In this document: positions 40,601 through 55,600 of the stretch, one piece after another
Position numbering within the stretch: the stretch's first letter is position 1
How the letters are laid out: each line of letters opens with the position of its first letter
Assembly: GCA_036583965.1 (NCBI GenBank)
Contig: JAZBQD010000014.1
Span: forward strand, 27,633,490 to 27,697,489
Direction of reading: 5' to 3'
Source of the DNA: Prunella strophiata
Taxonomy: Eukaryota; Chordata; Aves; Passeriformes; Prunellidae
Length of the DNA: 64,000 bases
The notes under the pieces: model-generated
Databases searched by the model: none
What the model saw: only the letters and a program-made list of their open reading frames with translations
Told to the model about the DNA's origin: nothing
Translations under genes and position numbers: made by a program

Positions 40601-43600
40601 CCTGGATGGACCTTGGACCTGTGCTGTAGCCTTGTCTCCAGCCTCTGCCTTCAATTCCTGCACCTCCTGACTTTTTCTCCTGGATGGACCTTGGACCTGT
40701 GCTGTAGCCTTGTCTCCAGCCTCTGCCTTCAATTCCTGCACCTCCTGACTTTTTCTCCTGGATGGACCTTGGACCTGTGCTGTAGCCTTGTCTCCAGCCT
40801 CTGCCTTCAATTCCTGCACCTCCTGACTTTTTCTCCTGGATGGACCTTGGACCTGTGCTGTAGCCTTGTCTCCAGCCTCTGCCTTCAATTCCTGCACCTC
40901 GACTTCTTTTCTTTAACAAGAAAACAAACTGTATATGAGAAGCAAACATTCTGAATTTAAAAAAAAAAAAAAAAAGCATACCAACAACCAAACAAAAAAA
41001 AAAAAAAAAAAACCACAGGCAATGCTGCTTTTCTTTCCTCAAAATTACCATCTGCAATAACATTTAAGTAAAATTACAATGTAGATTCTGCTACAGTTTA
41101 GCAGTGCTGTAGCCTTGTCTCCAGCCTCTGCCTTCAATTCCTGCACCTCCTGACTTTTTCTCCTGGATGGACCTTGGACCTGTGCTGTAGCCTTGTCTCC
41201 AGCCTCTGCCTTCAATTCCTGCACCTCCTGACTTTTTCTCCTGGATGGACCTTGGACCTGTGCTGTAGCCTTGTCTCCAGCCTCTGCCTTCAATTCCTGC
41301 ACCTCCTGACTTTTTCTCCTGGATGGACCTTGGACCTGTGCTGTAGCCTTGTCTCCAGCCTCTGCCTTCAATTCCTGCACCTCCTGACTTTTTCTCCTGG
41401 ATGGACCTTGGACCTGTGCTGTAGCCTTGTCTCCAGCCTCTGCCTTCAATTCCTGCACCTCCTGACTTTTTCTCCTGGATGGACCTTGGACCTGTGCTGT
41501 AGCCTTGTCTCCAGCCTCTGCCTTCAATTCCTGCACCTCCTGACTTTTTCTCCTGGATGGACCTTGGACCTGTGCTGTAGCCTTGTCTCCAGCCTCTGCC
41601 TTCAATTCCTGCACCTCCTGACTTTTTCTCCTGGATGGACCTTGGACCTGTGCTGTAGCCTTGTCTCCAGCCTCTGCCTTCAATTCCTGCACCTCCTGAC
41701 TTTTTCTCCTGGATGGACCTTGGACCTGTGCTGTAGCCTTGTCTCCAGCCTCTGCCTTCAATTCCTGCACCTCCTGACTTTTTCTCCTGGATGGACCTTG
41801 GACCTGTGCTGTAGCCTTGTCTCCAGCCTCTGCCTTCAATTCCTGCACCTCCTGACTTTTTCTCCTGGATGGACCTTGGACCTGTGCTGTAGCCTTGTCT
41901 CCAGCCTCTGCCTTCAATTCCTGCACCTCCTGACTTTTTCTCCTGGATGGACCTTGGACCTGTGCTGTAGCCTTGTCTCCAGCCTCTGCCTTCAATTCCT
42001 GCACCTCCTGACTTTTTCTCCTGGATGGACCTTGGACCTGTGCTGTAGCCTTGTCTCCAGCCTCTGCCTTCAATTCCTGCACCTCCTGACTTTTTCTCCT
42101 GGAAAGATTTGCATGTTTCTACGTTGCTTGCTGAATCTAAACCAAAGCTACTGTTCAATACTCGTTTTGAAGGGAAATTGCTTGCTTCTGGAAAGGAACA
42201 CATGCCTGAAAACTAAAGACTGCATTGTCAAAACACTGAATAGCTTTCTTTTCTTTAACAAGAAAACAAAACTGTATATGAAGCAAACATTCTGAATTTA
42301 AAAAAAAAAAAAGCATACCAACAACCAAACAAAAAAAAAAAAAAAACCACAGGCAAATGCTGCTTTTCTTTCCTCAAAATTACCATCTGCAAATAACATT
42401 TAAGTAGAAATTACAATGTAGATTCTGCTACAGTTTACAATACCAACAATCACCCTAAAGAAGCAATTGATACTCTGCAGTTACTTCACCATATCTGAGA
42501 GCAGAATGTGTGCAGCTTACACTGAACTTGTATGCATTGGGAACATATAAAACTCTAAAAGGCTTTTCTTTCATCAGCTATTAAGAAGTTACAGATATTT
42601 AGCTCTCCAATTGTATACTGCCTATTATAACTTTAATTTGAATCCCTATAACTGCAGGACCTGACAGCTGCTTTGTCTCAAAATGCTCTCACCTGAACTA
42701 CTGGCACTAAAAAAATCTTGTGGTAAATAAGTGGGGCAAGGAGACCATAACATTGCACAACAGCCTGCAGGATGTAACTTGGATCATTCAACCAGGTGCT
42801 AAGTTCAATTGCCACAGTCATTCTTTCACATTCTGCTAATCTAGCTATCTGTAAAAGAAAAACACATTTTAAATTAAATATTCATTTTGTTGTTTAAATC
42901 ATTTGAGAGTGGAAGAAGACAGATGTTACTGCAGTTTAAAAAACAGGATAAGCAGTAAGATCAAACTTTAAGAATTCATTTAAATTTACACCTGTTAAAA
43001 GTATATTAAAACCACGTTGTTCCTGATACTAAAGGAAATGATTGCTCTTGATCTAACTGTGCCCTCTGAGTTTGCCCATATAATTTACAAATTGAGGCTG
43101 ATTAATAACTTCAAACTATGGGGAGTGGAAATTTCACATGCTAGCCTCTCAGAGGTAGTGAGGCAAGGATAAATCCTTCCTTTCCCTTCAAGTTATCTGC
43201 TGCAGTCCTTGCAAGTGAGAGTTGATCCTGTAAAGTCATGGAGTAATCAACTGCTCACATTTTTTACAAGTACTTCAGCAAAGAAAGGAATAGAATAGGA
43301 ATGCAATAAAACAGGAGGCAAAGCTTGACTATCCAAATAAAAAAGGTGTTTTTTGTAATTAAAATGCCATACTATAAAAAACTCTGAAATAAAATATTAC
43401 TATATTAAAACCATGAAACCCTGTTAGAAGTCACATCTTAATTAAAATACTTGTATTACATAGCATAAACTGTTTAAAATTAAAAAATCAAGGTAGATCT
43501 TAAGGGGACAAAAATAACAATTACTATACTTCTATTATAGTCTATCACCACTGAAGTCAAGAAAAATCCTTCCTCAGTAGGAATCAGTGGGCTTTGGATT

Positions 43601-46600
43601 AGGCAATAACTGATTCAGAAACCATCATTCCAGCAGGATGTAAATAACCAACAGCTTCTGAAATACCTCAGAAAGAAAGGCCATGTAACCCACAGAAAAT
43701 GAAGTATTCTGTAAATAGGATTAGTAAATTGCCACATCTATCTTGCAATGATGAAATAAAGCTGATGAAAAAGTAAAATCAAATCCAGCATATTATTTTA
43801 AACCACACATACTTGCTCCTTGTAAAATATCTCATTGGAACAGATGGAATCACAGAAGAGTGCTCCTTCCATGACATTAATGTCAGAAACAGCAAAAATA
43901 TTCCTCAAAAAGAGGTACAAGGTAATAGGAGATGTCTGATATACAGCTTCAAAACATAACCTACAAAATACAAAAGCAAAAGAATGGTAAAAACATGTTA
44001 ATTATGATTCAGATCTTGCATACCTGACACTGCATTATAATAAAAGGAAGTCTTTAGTTTTAAAATTATGGACAAAAATGATTACTATAACTTCTTCTAG
44101 AAATAAGAGTTACATATAAAACTGAAAAATTTGCTTAGAATTTCTAAATAAAAAGCTAAAAAAATAAAAATATTACTTCTTTGGAAATTTCTATCCACTT
44201 TCTACTAACGTATAAGACAACTTTTCCTTATTTGCATCATCTAATCCAGTGAAACTAATTTTGAACTGTCTTTGAAAGCTTCAGATGCTAAAGCCTATTT
44301 GTTTTCACTGTCTCCTTTTACATTGTTCTTCTGTATTCTGACAATGATACACACAGTTGTGAAGTCCATTACTAAGTATTACCAACAGACTCCTTTTCAA
44401 CACTTATGTCTTGTATTACAAGTCTCAAAAGAATCTCTTCTCTTTTGCCTGCTTTTCTGTCAAGATATTTTGGGTTGTTTTTTTTTTTTTTCTTCCCTGG
44501 GGACAGAGGGGCACTTGTACTTGCTGTATTTTTTTAATATTTTTGCAACAGGAAGAATCCTGTGATTTTGAAATACAAGAAATGAATTCCTTCTTCTCCT
44601 CGATTGTATTTCCTGAAAGAGACTGAAACTCGAGAAGGAAGATCAAATAGACACATTCACTCACTTGACATTACCAAGATACCACCACCAGAGCTTCTAG
44701 CTGGAAACACAAATTTCCTTTCCTTCAGGCTCCCTCTGCTGTCCCTTTAGCGAGTCCAATTTCTTACCTACTGCTCAGTAAACCTGAAACTGCCTGATAC
44801 TGCAGCTGGGAGAATCTTCCATGTTAATTGAAAAAATAAATAAATAAAGGGGCTTGGTCATAACCATCAGAAAAGCAAAATCCCCAAAACTGCTTTTGAC
44901 AGCTGCTTAAAATTTTCTGTCTTAATCTGGTTTATCTGAAAATAGACTCATAACAATTTATCTCTAGAGATGGATGTGTTAAAAAAATTGCTTATGAAAA
45001 AATAGTCAATGACAAAACAAATGCAGAAAACAGCTTAATGACCATTCCTGCTTTGTTGCCTAGGCCAGGGATAGATTTAAAAACCCCATATAGTTATGAA
45101 ATAGTATGTATAGTGATTTTCTGGCAGCATCAATGCAGTCCACAGGCTGTAAATCCCAAGTGCTGCTATGGCTATGGCATGTAGCATCAAGACCCTTGGT
45201 GCACTTGTATGCCTGGTATCAGACATGTGGTGGCACTTGAAGGGCAGACACTATAGTTGATTTGTATTCCCTTATATTAGATGCTAATTCATTATCAATC
45301 ACAAATAGCTGACTTACATATAAAACTATTTTCTTATAATATTTCATGTCTATTTTTTAATAAAAAGTTATTTTATCTGGGAATAAATTCAGTTTAGATG
45401 TATTTCCAAACCTGTATCTACTGAATTTCAGTAAATGTAACCACAAAATTTCTAGCTGGATGACGAAAGACTTCTATAATAATGGCTGAACATTTGAAAT
45501 TTTTTCATAAAATAACTAATGTTAAATATCTCTAAAGCCTTTAGCATATGCAAAGATTACTGGCACATTATATAGCCACCCCAAAACAAAATTACCAAGC
45601 ATTTACTTATTTCAGTTGGTGTTTTTGACAAAATGTTCACAATTTCTGAGATCTATTGCTCTCTTAATTGAAAGTCAAGCACCCAGTGCATATGATACAT
45701 TTTGCATATGAAAATGCATCACACAAAACTAGTACCCACTTTTGAAATGTTTCACAATTATCTTAAGAAAACAGCCATTATAAAGAATTAGGTGTGCAAG
45801 TGTTAGCAGTTCCATAAATAATAAAAATCCTCTGCTAATTATAAACCTTTTTTTCAGAACGCTTTTCATATCACAAGCCTGAACGAAATCCCACAACTTG
45901 GAACTCTTCTAAATAAAATGTGCACATCTATAATACATAAATAATTACAGATAATTAAGTGTTATTTTAATTTTGTTTCACCAATTACCTTTTTTCAGAT
46001 ATAGCCAAATTACTACTTGCAGAAATTACAGCTGCATTGGGAGGCAGTGGGGAAGAATCTGTAACAAAGTAATCCCACATTGGTGAAAATGCTGCTCTGG
46101 CTAATCTAAAGTTGCCCGTCTGATAGGCTACCTACAAAACAAACAAACAGTGAGTTGACATGCTCATGGAATAACCAAGCCAGACAAAATTACAGGATAA
46201 ATAAGGTTTCAAAACTCCCCATAACATGTAAATTTAAAATTCTCTAAGACTATCCAGACACAGTTGAATAAAATACATGCAGCATTAATCGGATTCTACT
46301 AATATTAGTGTGGTTCAGATTTAGCATCAGAGAAAGCAAAGGGGTTCCTTGACTGCTGACCAATGCTCTAACAGCCTTGAGTGAAAAACTTTACAGGCAC
46401 TGTGCTGCAGTTCTTGAAGGCATATAAATTCATTTAGGTTCATTTTTCTTTTGCTAGTACTGCAGAATGCCCTTTTGCTCTGAATAGCAGGATGCAAACT
46501 AAGCCACATAAATAGGCATAAAGTCATGTGGATACATCTTACACTGGAATATTTTAGGAAACCTTCTAACTGTTCCCCATGATCTATCAACAGGGCTAGA

Positions 46601-49600
46601 CAATTTCACTTTTCTCTGTACCACAATCTGTTTTAAATATCCTTTTGTAAGAACACAAAATTATAATCATCTGACAACCTTTGTGATCTTTCACAAGATA
46701 CTACACAACTAATTTCAATATGAAGATGGTTGGCTTTGATAACTGCTAAGTTAAATAACATTTTTTATTCCTTAATGACTAACAAACATGATTTCTAGTA
46801 CTTAGTTTTCTTACCCATCTCTCTTTTACAGTCTGCCTTTAACTTTTTTTTTTAATAATTTGGGTTTTTTCATTTTTGTGGTTGAGACTGAGTCCTTTCC
46901 ACTTAACCTGACATTTCTAATCATTTTAAATTAAGAATGAACTTACTTAGATATACTATTTTTATGTTAAAATTGTGATTTGTGCTTATCAAGTTTTCAG
47001 CAAGAAGGTCTCAAGCTGTTACCAGATGCAGTTTTACAACAACCACTGAAAACAAGTAATTACAACTAAATGAAACTAGGTGTCCATTATCATATTCTTA
47101 CCCTACCTGAGTTAGATACGCTCGAACAGTAATAGCAGAAAGGGGTGGATAGGCAAGGATTGGCTTAGTCACTTGCCCAATGGCATCCCCAATAAGTTTT
47201 CCATCTGAAGAATATGCTGCCAAGGCAAATATGTATTTCTCATTGGCATCTAACCCTTGTACTTCTAAGGGAATTTTCCCATCCGCTGGTATCTACCAAC
47301 AAAAATATTTTTCTAGTTAGACTCATTGTACATATCAAAAACAAATTTCAAATTCTATACTTTAATTATTAAACAAACTATTTAATGGTCTTGGATACAA
47401 TCAAAGTACAATTCCAGATTAATAGCATGTAATGCACTAGATTCTTGTATTAAATTATTGAAAACTAGGAGAAAACAACAAAATGGATAGGTGAAAACAA
47501 GGATCAGTTTTCTCTGGAATGCTGATGTGTACACACAGCACATAACCTAAGAGAACAGTTAAGTACCAGGACCTGAAGATTCTTGTGTCTATTTGAACAT
47601 TCACACAGTGATTGCCCATGCTTGCAGTCACTGAAACACTGAAAACAGAGCTGAAACACTGTGTCCCTGAGCTGTGCTTCCAGACAAAGACCATACTGCT
47701 CTCCTTCATACATGACACCTTCTTGTATCAGATATAGGAAAAGATATCTCTGGCTCTTTTCAGCACCATTAACAGCACTTTGGAGTCTGTGTAGCAAACA
47801 ACATCCTTTCAAGATCTTCATTTTTTCTTCACCTAATTGCATTACCTGCACTTTAACATCATGGCTCACTGCTAAGAGGATTTTTCACCTTCCTCTCTGT
47901 GACCAAGCTGACTTACACAAGAAAGATTTAAAGACTTCAAGGGTCTTGAAACAAGAAACAAGTGCCAGTGATGGAAGGATAATACTGAGAATCAAGATCA
48001 TCATAATGCAGCATCAACACAATGCTCTTACTCAAACAGTCTGTCCTTCATAAGGAGACCTCTGAACAACAGAAATCCCTTCAGGATGCTGGGGCTGATT
48101 CCTGAACCAGCAGACCAGAAATAAGAGTACAACAGTCTGCAACTTTAAGTTGATAGATCATTCTATCCCCAAGAACTCTAAACTTTTTTATTGAAGTCAG
48201 CAGATAGAGACTTGGTCTGCAGATCAGCATTTTGCAAAAGCATATCCTAAAGCAAACAGAAGTTCCATTGCAGAGGTGTATGGTTAACCTCAGGTCTGTA
48301 TCTCCAGTGCCTGTCAGAGCTAAGATGGTCAGTGGCTTGGAGGGACTCCAGCAAATTCACAGGGAAAACAGCTGGCAGTGGGGTGAAAGTCACCTGTAAA
48401 ACACAATTCACCTGATACAGTATGAAATATTGAAACTGACTTGCTAAACATCACAGAAAGCTTGGTTTTGTGGATTTGACTGATCAGAGTATCAGGTGCA
48501 TCAGGCATCAAAGCCTCTACTGCCAGTACTGACACACAGCTTCTCTTCTCATACACTTTCCTTTAAGGAGAGGAGCCAGGGGAACAAAGGGTGCAGATTC
48601 CCTCTCTATCACCAAACACAAGTCTATCAGTTTTAGTATAGAGCTTGCTTAAAAAGCCAGGAAATCCTGAAACATCAGGCAAAAGAGGTTGACATTATTT
48701 TTTCTGTCACAAAGCACAAGAGACCTGCCCTACAAAGAACAGAACACTTAATAAAGATTTCCAGATACAAAAATGATCACTGAGGTGATCAATGAGGTGT
48801 TAGACTACAGAAGCTGAAGAGGACATGCTGAAGTTTTCTTGCTCCTTTCTTAAATCACAAAATGCACAGTATTTGAATGGTTCATTGTTGTCATACAGGA
48901 GGACAAGTGCAAGGCATGAGTGAATAAAACCAGAGCTTTCTCAGTCTGTGCAGAAACACCAGAATGTGATCCAAAGGAAAAAAAACCCTACCTAAAAATG
49001 CAAAACCAAACCAACAAACAAACAAAAAATCCCAAAAACTTAAAGGTTAAATTGTAATGAACAAATAATGTACAAGTACCAACACAGTCAACATGATCAG
49101 TCATAAGCAATTAAAGATGTGAGGGATGATTCACCATACCACATGTTCACAAAATGAAAGGGAAAAAGCATGAACCTAGAAATAAACTGTATCTGAATGT
49201 GAAAGTCTTTGAAAAAGTTATATTATCCTGCTGCCAGCATTAAGTAAGGCAATGTCTTGTTTAGAAGAAATAGCTGATAGAAGTTACACAATTAAGAAGA
49301 ATAATGAATTTTTATCTGTTTAGAATTTCTCTTTTTTTGAATTTCTGGAAAGAGTAGTGTCTGGAGCATACTTTAGAAATACTCCATATACTTCTCTTTA
49401 CTTTTGCATTTCTTAGATATCACTCAAAAAACCAGATATAACAAGGTACAGATTTAAACAAATCTTTAAGCTTTTGAGTAATTTATTTTTTTATTCAAAA
49501 AAGATTCCTGGAAGTTTTTTGGTGTAAAGATAGAAGAGTTTGTCAAAGGCTTGGCCAGTTATAGGATTTTAAAAAATGTGTCAGATAGAAAGATTTAGAG

Positions 49601-52600
49601 AGTTGGATTTTTTAACAGGAAGAGAGAATTAACTAAACAAGTTTTACCTCTGTCTTACCTGTTCTCCTGAATTTTGAAGTTTATTGCTATTTATCCTTAC
49701 TTTTGTATTACCTCCTCCTGCTACACAGCCCAAAATACAGTACCATGAAACCTTTGAAGTAAATGAGAACAAAATTAGTTGATGCACAGTATCATTTCCA
49801 ATTTTTGCCTAATGAAGAAGGTGCAAATTTTTGTGAAAACAGTCTGCAAAAAAACTCAGTTATAAAAAAAAAATATAGTCTAACTGCACTAAAAACATCC
49901 AATAATTTATTTAGCTGGAAAATTAGATTTACTACTAGTGGCAATAAAAACAGATCATTCTCCATTAGCCTAACCACACCTTGAGTTACCCTATTCCTCA
50001 AAGCTATCCCAAAGCACAAACTCTACAGGTCATAGATTTAAAGTCACCTCGATCCATTATCCATCCTTGATCCATTATTATCCCTGCAATGGTATTTTTC
50101 TAAAGTTGGCATTGGGTTCTGATGTAGCAAACTACTTGAAGGCAGATCCTTAAAATCAGGCAAAAGAAATGCAGGTATGACATCCCTTCCTTCTGTTGTG
50201 TCAGCTGCAGAGCTCAGCTTCCTGTCATCAAACCTGCTGAGGCTGCACTCGATCTCACTGTCTGTCATCAGTGAAGATACTGAAGAGCATCAGTCCCAAG
50301 AGTGAGCTCTGAGAGACCCCATTCATCACCATCCACTTAGCTGGACATAGAGCCATGGACTACAACTCTGGCTGTGTCCATCCAGCCAATTCCTTATCCA
50401 TGGAATGGCAATTCCTCCATCAAACCCATGTCTCTTCAATCTGGAGATCAGCCATGTCATGTGGGACCGTATCAAAGGCCTTACAGAAGTCTAAATGATT
50501 ATATTTGTTGGTGTTTCCCTGTCTACTGTTTTTCAAAGGTGTTATTGAAATGGAGGATACTATTTTCAGCAAATGAGCCTTAAGATCTGAAAATCTCACT
50601 GGTATTTTGACTCCTAGTACAAGAACTGTACATGTCTAATTAAACCCAAGGCACAAATTTATCCTAGGAAACTAACTAAATCTTAAGCATTCCGTTAGTA
50701 ACTTCTACATTAAAACAAGACCTTTCCTGTCTGCTCAACAACTCTGTGTTAACTTCAGAAAAAAAAATGTCTTCTAGACTATCGGGGCTCAAATTATAAG
50801 AATAATAATCACACTTCGCCATCTAGTGGCCCAAGATGGTGCATTCACTCTCCTGTAATCAAACAAAATTAAGTTGGAATGTATACTAAAACAAATGAAC
50901 TACCAAACTTTAAAGTTTGGGGGGTTTTTATTTTATTTTAGATTCAGTAAGGACAAAAATTATAAACTTTTCCCTAATTAAATTGTTTGAAATTTACTGA
51001 TAAAACTAATCAAACTGCAGATTATGAAATCACATGTTGACAGAAATATTCTTACCACTATTAGTAAGATTTGAGTTTCTATTGGGTATGTACACATGAT
51101 TATTTTGAAGAAGCTTGCAAAATCACTACGAAAATTTCTCTCTCAAGAAAACTGCAGCTAGTGAATTTTTCATACTTCATCTTGTTTGAATCCTTTCTGA
51201 ACAAGGGAAGGAAGAATAAGGTGATTTAGAACAGTCAGAAAGGATTTACTAAGGGCAAATCAGGGCTAACCACTGTGACTGGCCTCTGTGAATAAAATTA
51301 CTTGATTAGGAAAGTAAGGGAGAGGAGTAGATGCCATTTTCACAGTAGTGCATGGTAGGAGAAGGAAAAACAATAGATCTAAAATAAAGCAAGGGAGATT
51401 CCAACTGTACATAAGAAAAAAGTTTTCTATGAATATGTTGTCCTTTTGGAACACACTTTCCAGAGAAGTTGTCTCCATTCTTGGAACTTTTCAAAACTGA
51501 CTGCATAAAGCCCCAAGCAAAGTGTTTGAGTCTCACAGCCAACCCTACTTCGAAGCAGAAGGTTGGACAAGAGACCTCTTCTAACACCCCCTATGATCCA
51601 CATAGTCCTGTGATTCTACATGTTCAACAGAAATTGGATTATTTCCACCTGAACTGTGTCACTTCAACACTTCATTAACAGAGACTTCAGCGCGACTTTT
51701 TTGCATCACATGATACAACAGTCTTGTCCCTCTTCAGAGGCTAACTAGGAGTATGTCAACCCCTAAGCAAGAAAATTTGCTTTTGATAAGTGGAATAAGT
51801 AAGTATTAGACAACAGAAGCACCAAGGGACATGATGCATGAGATTAAGAAAGTCTCATGCAAATGTGAAGATCAAAACAGTGAGTCACAGAGGAAAACTG
51901 ACTCACAGAGGGGAAAAAAAAGGGGATACTTAATTAAGTCAGAATAACATAATCCTCTCAAGAACAAAGAAAAATGTGTTGGTATAGCACTGTTGAAACA
52001 ACTTTTTCTCTTGTGTATGGTTTAGTTATTTCTTATGCAGTCATCATGAAAAACATTACCTGAATATCTGAATCAAATGGGGCTGGTTTAAATGTCATGG
52101 AGCAATGTGATCTAGAAAGCAGCAGAGGAGGAGGAGGAGTCCTGCTTTTTTTCTGGCTGCTCATAGCTTCCTTGAGACTGCGAGACAATGCACTTTGTTC
52201 GGCTTCAACTTGCTCAATTAAAGTTAATGCTTCCTATGATTGAAATAAAAAACAAAGAGAAAACTATTAAAACATAACAATCATTAAAGATTTAAAGATT
52301 TAAATTTTATACATTGTTTCCAAATTGTCATAGAAAATTTCACTGCTATGTAGAAAACTTTCAGCAGCTTTTCATGTTTATCTTACATCATCAATGAGGA
52401 TGAATGCTACTTTGTGTAAGCTTATATATGAAGATTAATTTCATAATTAGAGAATGCAGAGTTACCTATGAAAGAAGCATATCCAATTTTAAAAGAAACT
52501 GTAGGAAAAAAGAGAGTGATCACATATAATGTTGATAAGCAATCAGTGCCAGCCAGTGGTTAACTCCAACAAGAAACAAAAAAGATATCAACTTCTGTTT

Positions 52601-55600
52601 AGGAGAGAGCTAGAAACCTAATCTGTGGAATTTCTAGAGGAGCTGTAGAAGCAGTTGGACTGAAATTTTTTGTACTTCAGAAACAGAGGAAAAAATAAAG
52701 TCTACAAATAAAGAAAAAGGAGGAGAATGTGGGTCCAGAAAAGGTAGGGATAAGTCATTTTTCCCTTGGTTATCTCTAGACAGCTGAAAGCTACAGTCAG
52801 CTGTCAAAGATGTGGGGATACCCTGAATACAGTGATTATGTGGCCATTTGGTTGGAGATCAAGGCTACATGTTTTTCTTACTTGACTGAATAGAAAATTG
52901 GTAGGTTTCTTCACCTTGATTTCACTGCCAGTTCAAGAGAAACTTAACTTGGCAATCTAATACTAAGAACTTAGTACTTCTGCATTTTTACTTGTGGCAG
53001 CTGTTCAGTGCATATCAAAGCCAAAAAGGCCAACTCACAGAGATGAACAAGGATTACACTTAGTGTAGAGACACAAAATGACATATTCCTGCAACTAGAA
53101 ATTTTATTTGAAGCCTTTTAGTACCCTACACTGGACTAAGGATTTAGGCTGAGCCTGAGTCTGAAAGAGAAAATGAAAAAATAAATTCCAATTTATTGGT
53201 AATTCAGTGACAATCCTATAATCTTGCACCTTAACAGTTCCTTGTTTCTGTCCTCATACATTTAGAGACTACACCATAGTGGGTCAGATCACAGACCCAC
53301 CCACAGACTGAGTAAGCCTGGAATCTCATGTCCAAAAATTAAGAAAAGATTTCAGGTTTATGGTTAAATGAGTGAAACAGGGAGCTAAGATTTAATACAG
53401 CCTTTTGCATGGCTAATCATTTTCACAGCCCTACCACTCCACCTCATTCCCTCACCCTTTAGATGAGGGTTGCATCCACCCTAGTGGGACACATTACAGG
53501 AAGGATGTAAGATAAAGAACAAGATACAGAGAGACTCTTTCCATCACACAACTTTTGCAAGTTTGAAGCTTCTTTGCTTCCTTAAAAACTATAGTTCTCC
53601 ATGGTAAGCAGTCCTATGACACAATTTTTAATTAGAAGTATCATGGACTCATTCTTGTCTGAGGATAAATTTCTGATTAGTGCAAGGGTGAAAATGCTCC
53701 CAGGTTGAATAAAGACAGTGTTGTGACTGAGAGTGGCACTGCATGACCTGTACTTCAGTAATTGTAGAACTTGGAACACAATAAATGTGGCAGTGTTGCA
53801 AGATGAGCAAGAATAATCTTGCGGTTGAGGAAGCCAAATATCACCATAAAAACCCCAAATGCTTGACCTGTGATAAAACACATTTTATCCCTGCCTCTGT
53901 CACAGACTTGGACCATGATATTAACTTAATCACATAAATTCAATATTACAACTGGCCAATGAGAACCACCAGTGTATCCAATATCTGTAAAAATCTTGGA
54001 TGTCCAACTAGACATACAGGACAAGAAACATTAAACACATTAAACAACTGTGAAAGAAATAATAAAAATGCACAGCAGCTTGTTAAGCAGTTTGATGCAA
54101 GTGAATAAACATATGACTCAGAAGCTTCCATATATACTCAGTTGTTTACTGCATGAGAAATGGTTATTTGTATGTTTCTCAAAATAAAATAAACTGCTTC
54201 CTATTTTGCTACATAACAAAAACAGATTTGTAGCATACTGTGCTGATTACAGGAGAAAAGACCAGAAGATGCAATTCTATATAAAACTCCTACAGTACAA
54301 AAAAAGCAAAAGCATGAAAATAAAAGTATGGATTTGCTGCTTATTAGGTGAGCACCATCTACCTCAAGCAGGAAAATTAATTGAGCATATAGCTAAATAT
54401 TTCATCATAAAACAAATATCAAGAGAGATCATGCTAAGTTTATCCAGACAAAATGAATTCTGATATTGTCTGCCAACTATCTGCAGATATAATATTTTCT
54501 TATCTACATCTTTCTTGGTGGAAAGTGCACAGAAGCAAAAGGTAGTGAAGGTCAGTGTAAGAGCTTGGTAAATGTCTGCTTGGAATAACCAGATACTTCT
54601 TGGGAAATGCTTATAAGTCTTCACTGGTGACTACAGCTACAATTTGAATACCATATCACATCATCTGACATGATTTTCATAAATAACATATTTTACAAAT
54701 ATATGAGAGATATTTTTAATGTATGGATTTTCTGATCCAGTTTTTGCATTCTTCTGATGTAACAAATATATGTATTACTTACCATGCTTCCAAATTTGTG
54801 GCACTTAAAAGAAAAACAACTTCTAGTAACCTTGTTTAAAATACTCTTTTATATATTATATAGTGAAAATAGCAGATTTTGTTATCTGTTGTACAGGCTA
54901 TAAAGAAATTTCAAGCCCTGTTGATGAGCTGGCAATTTTCATGGACAAATGCTGGAATAAATGTCAATGGAAATACTCTCATTGATTTCAAGAGACTGAA
55001 ATTAACCCAGGGAGACTCTGCTTTTAGCTCAAATAAATCCCAATATCTAAACTGCTTTTTTACAAAGAATAAAATAAAGTCCATGTCATCATCACCAGCT
55101 AAAGTATTCTAAGACTTGGAGATCTGGGAAAAAGAACAATGTCAAAGGCTACAGTAAGGAAACCTGAATGACATTTTGGCATGGTCTAGGTTCATAACTG
55201 CAAAGTCCAGGAGATACAGTACAGAAGAAAAGATCTTATCTACTCTCGGGTTTCCTGAAATTTAGATGTATGCACAAAATTTGGGGACGTGCTCTTTCCT
55301 TGTTTTAAGATCACTTTATTCTTTGAAACTTCTCAGGAAAAAAATTGAAAATAGAAGTTAAAAACACACGATGACTCTCAAGTTCCTTCCATTTTTCTTG
55401 TTTTTATAAGAAGTAGTATTACATGTCTTAATTACACAGAACATGAAAAAATGTGCTAATGTTAAAGAAGTTCTATCATAAAGTTTTTCTTATTACCTCC
55501 AGTAGCTGCCTTTGGGAAGTAGTAGTTAAGTCTTCAGGGAACTTCTGTGCAGCCTTTTGCATCAAAAAGATTGCTCTGGATAGCTTATTCCTTTTAATTT

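Noticed and set aside
40365..42103. Regular repeat spacing that might suggest a CRISPR array
   Set aside because: The repeats are directly adjacent, with no variable spacers, and the genome is vertebrate.
41091..42203. Long ORFs of 180-373 codons on both strands across the minisatellite
   Set aside because: A 78-bp period is divisible by three, so any stop-free frame stays open. Exons w13 and w14 join in phase without the array. Not annotated as genes.
47455..48053. Overlapping ORFs of 87-130 codons
   Set aside because: They lie inside the w9-w10 intron, no splice pair gives phase 0, and the residues look random.
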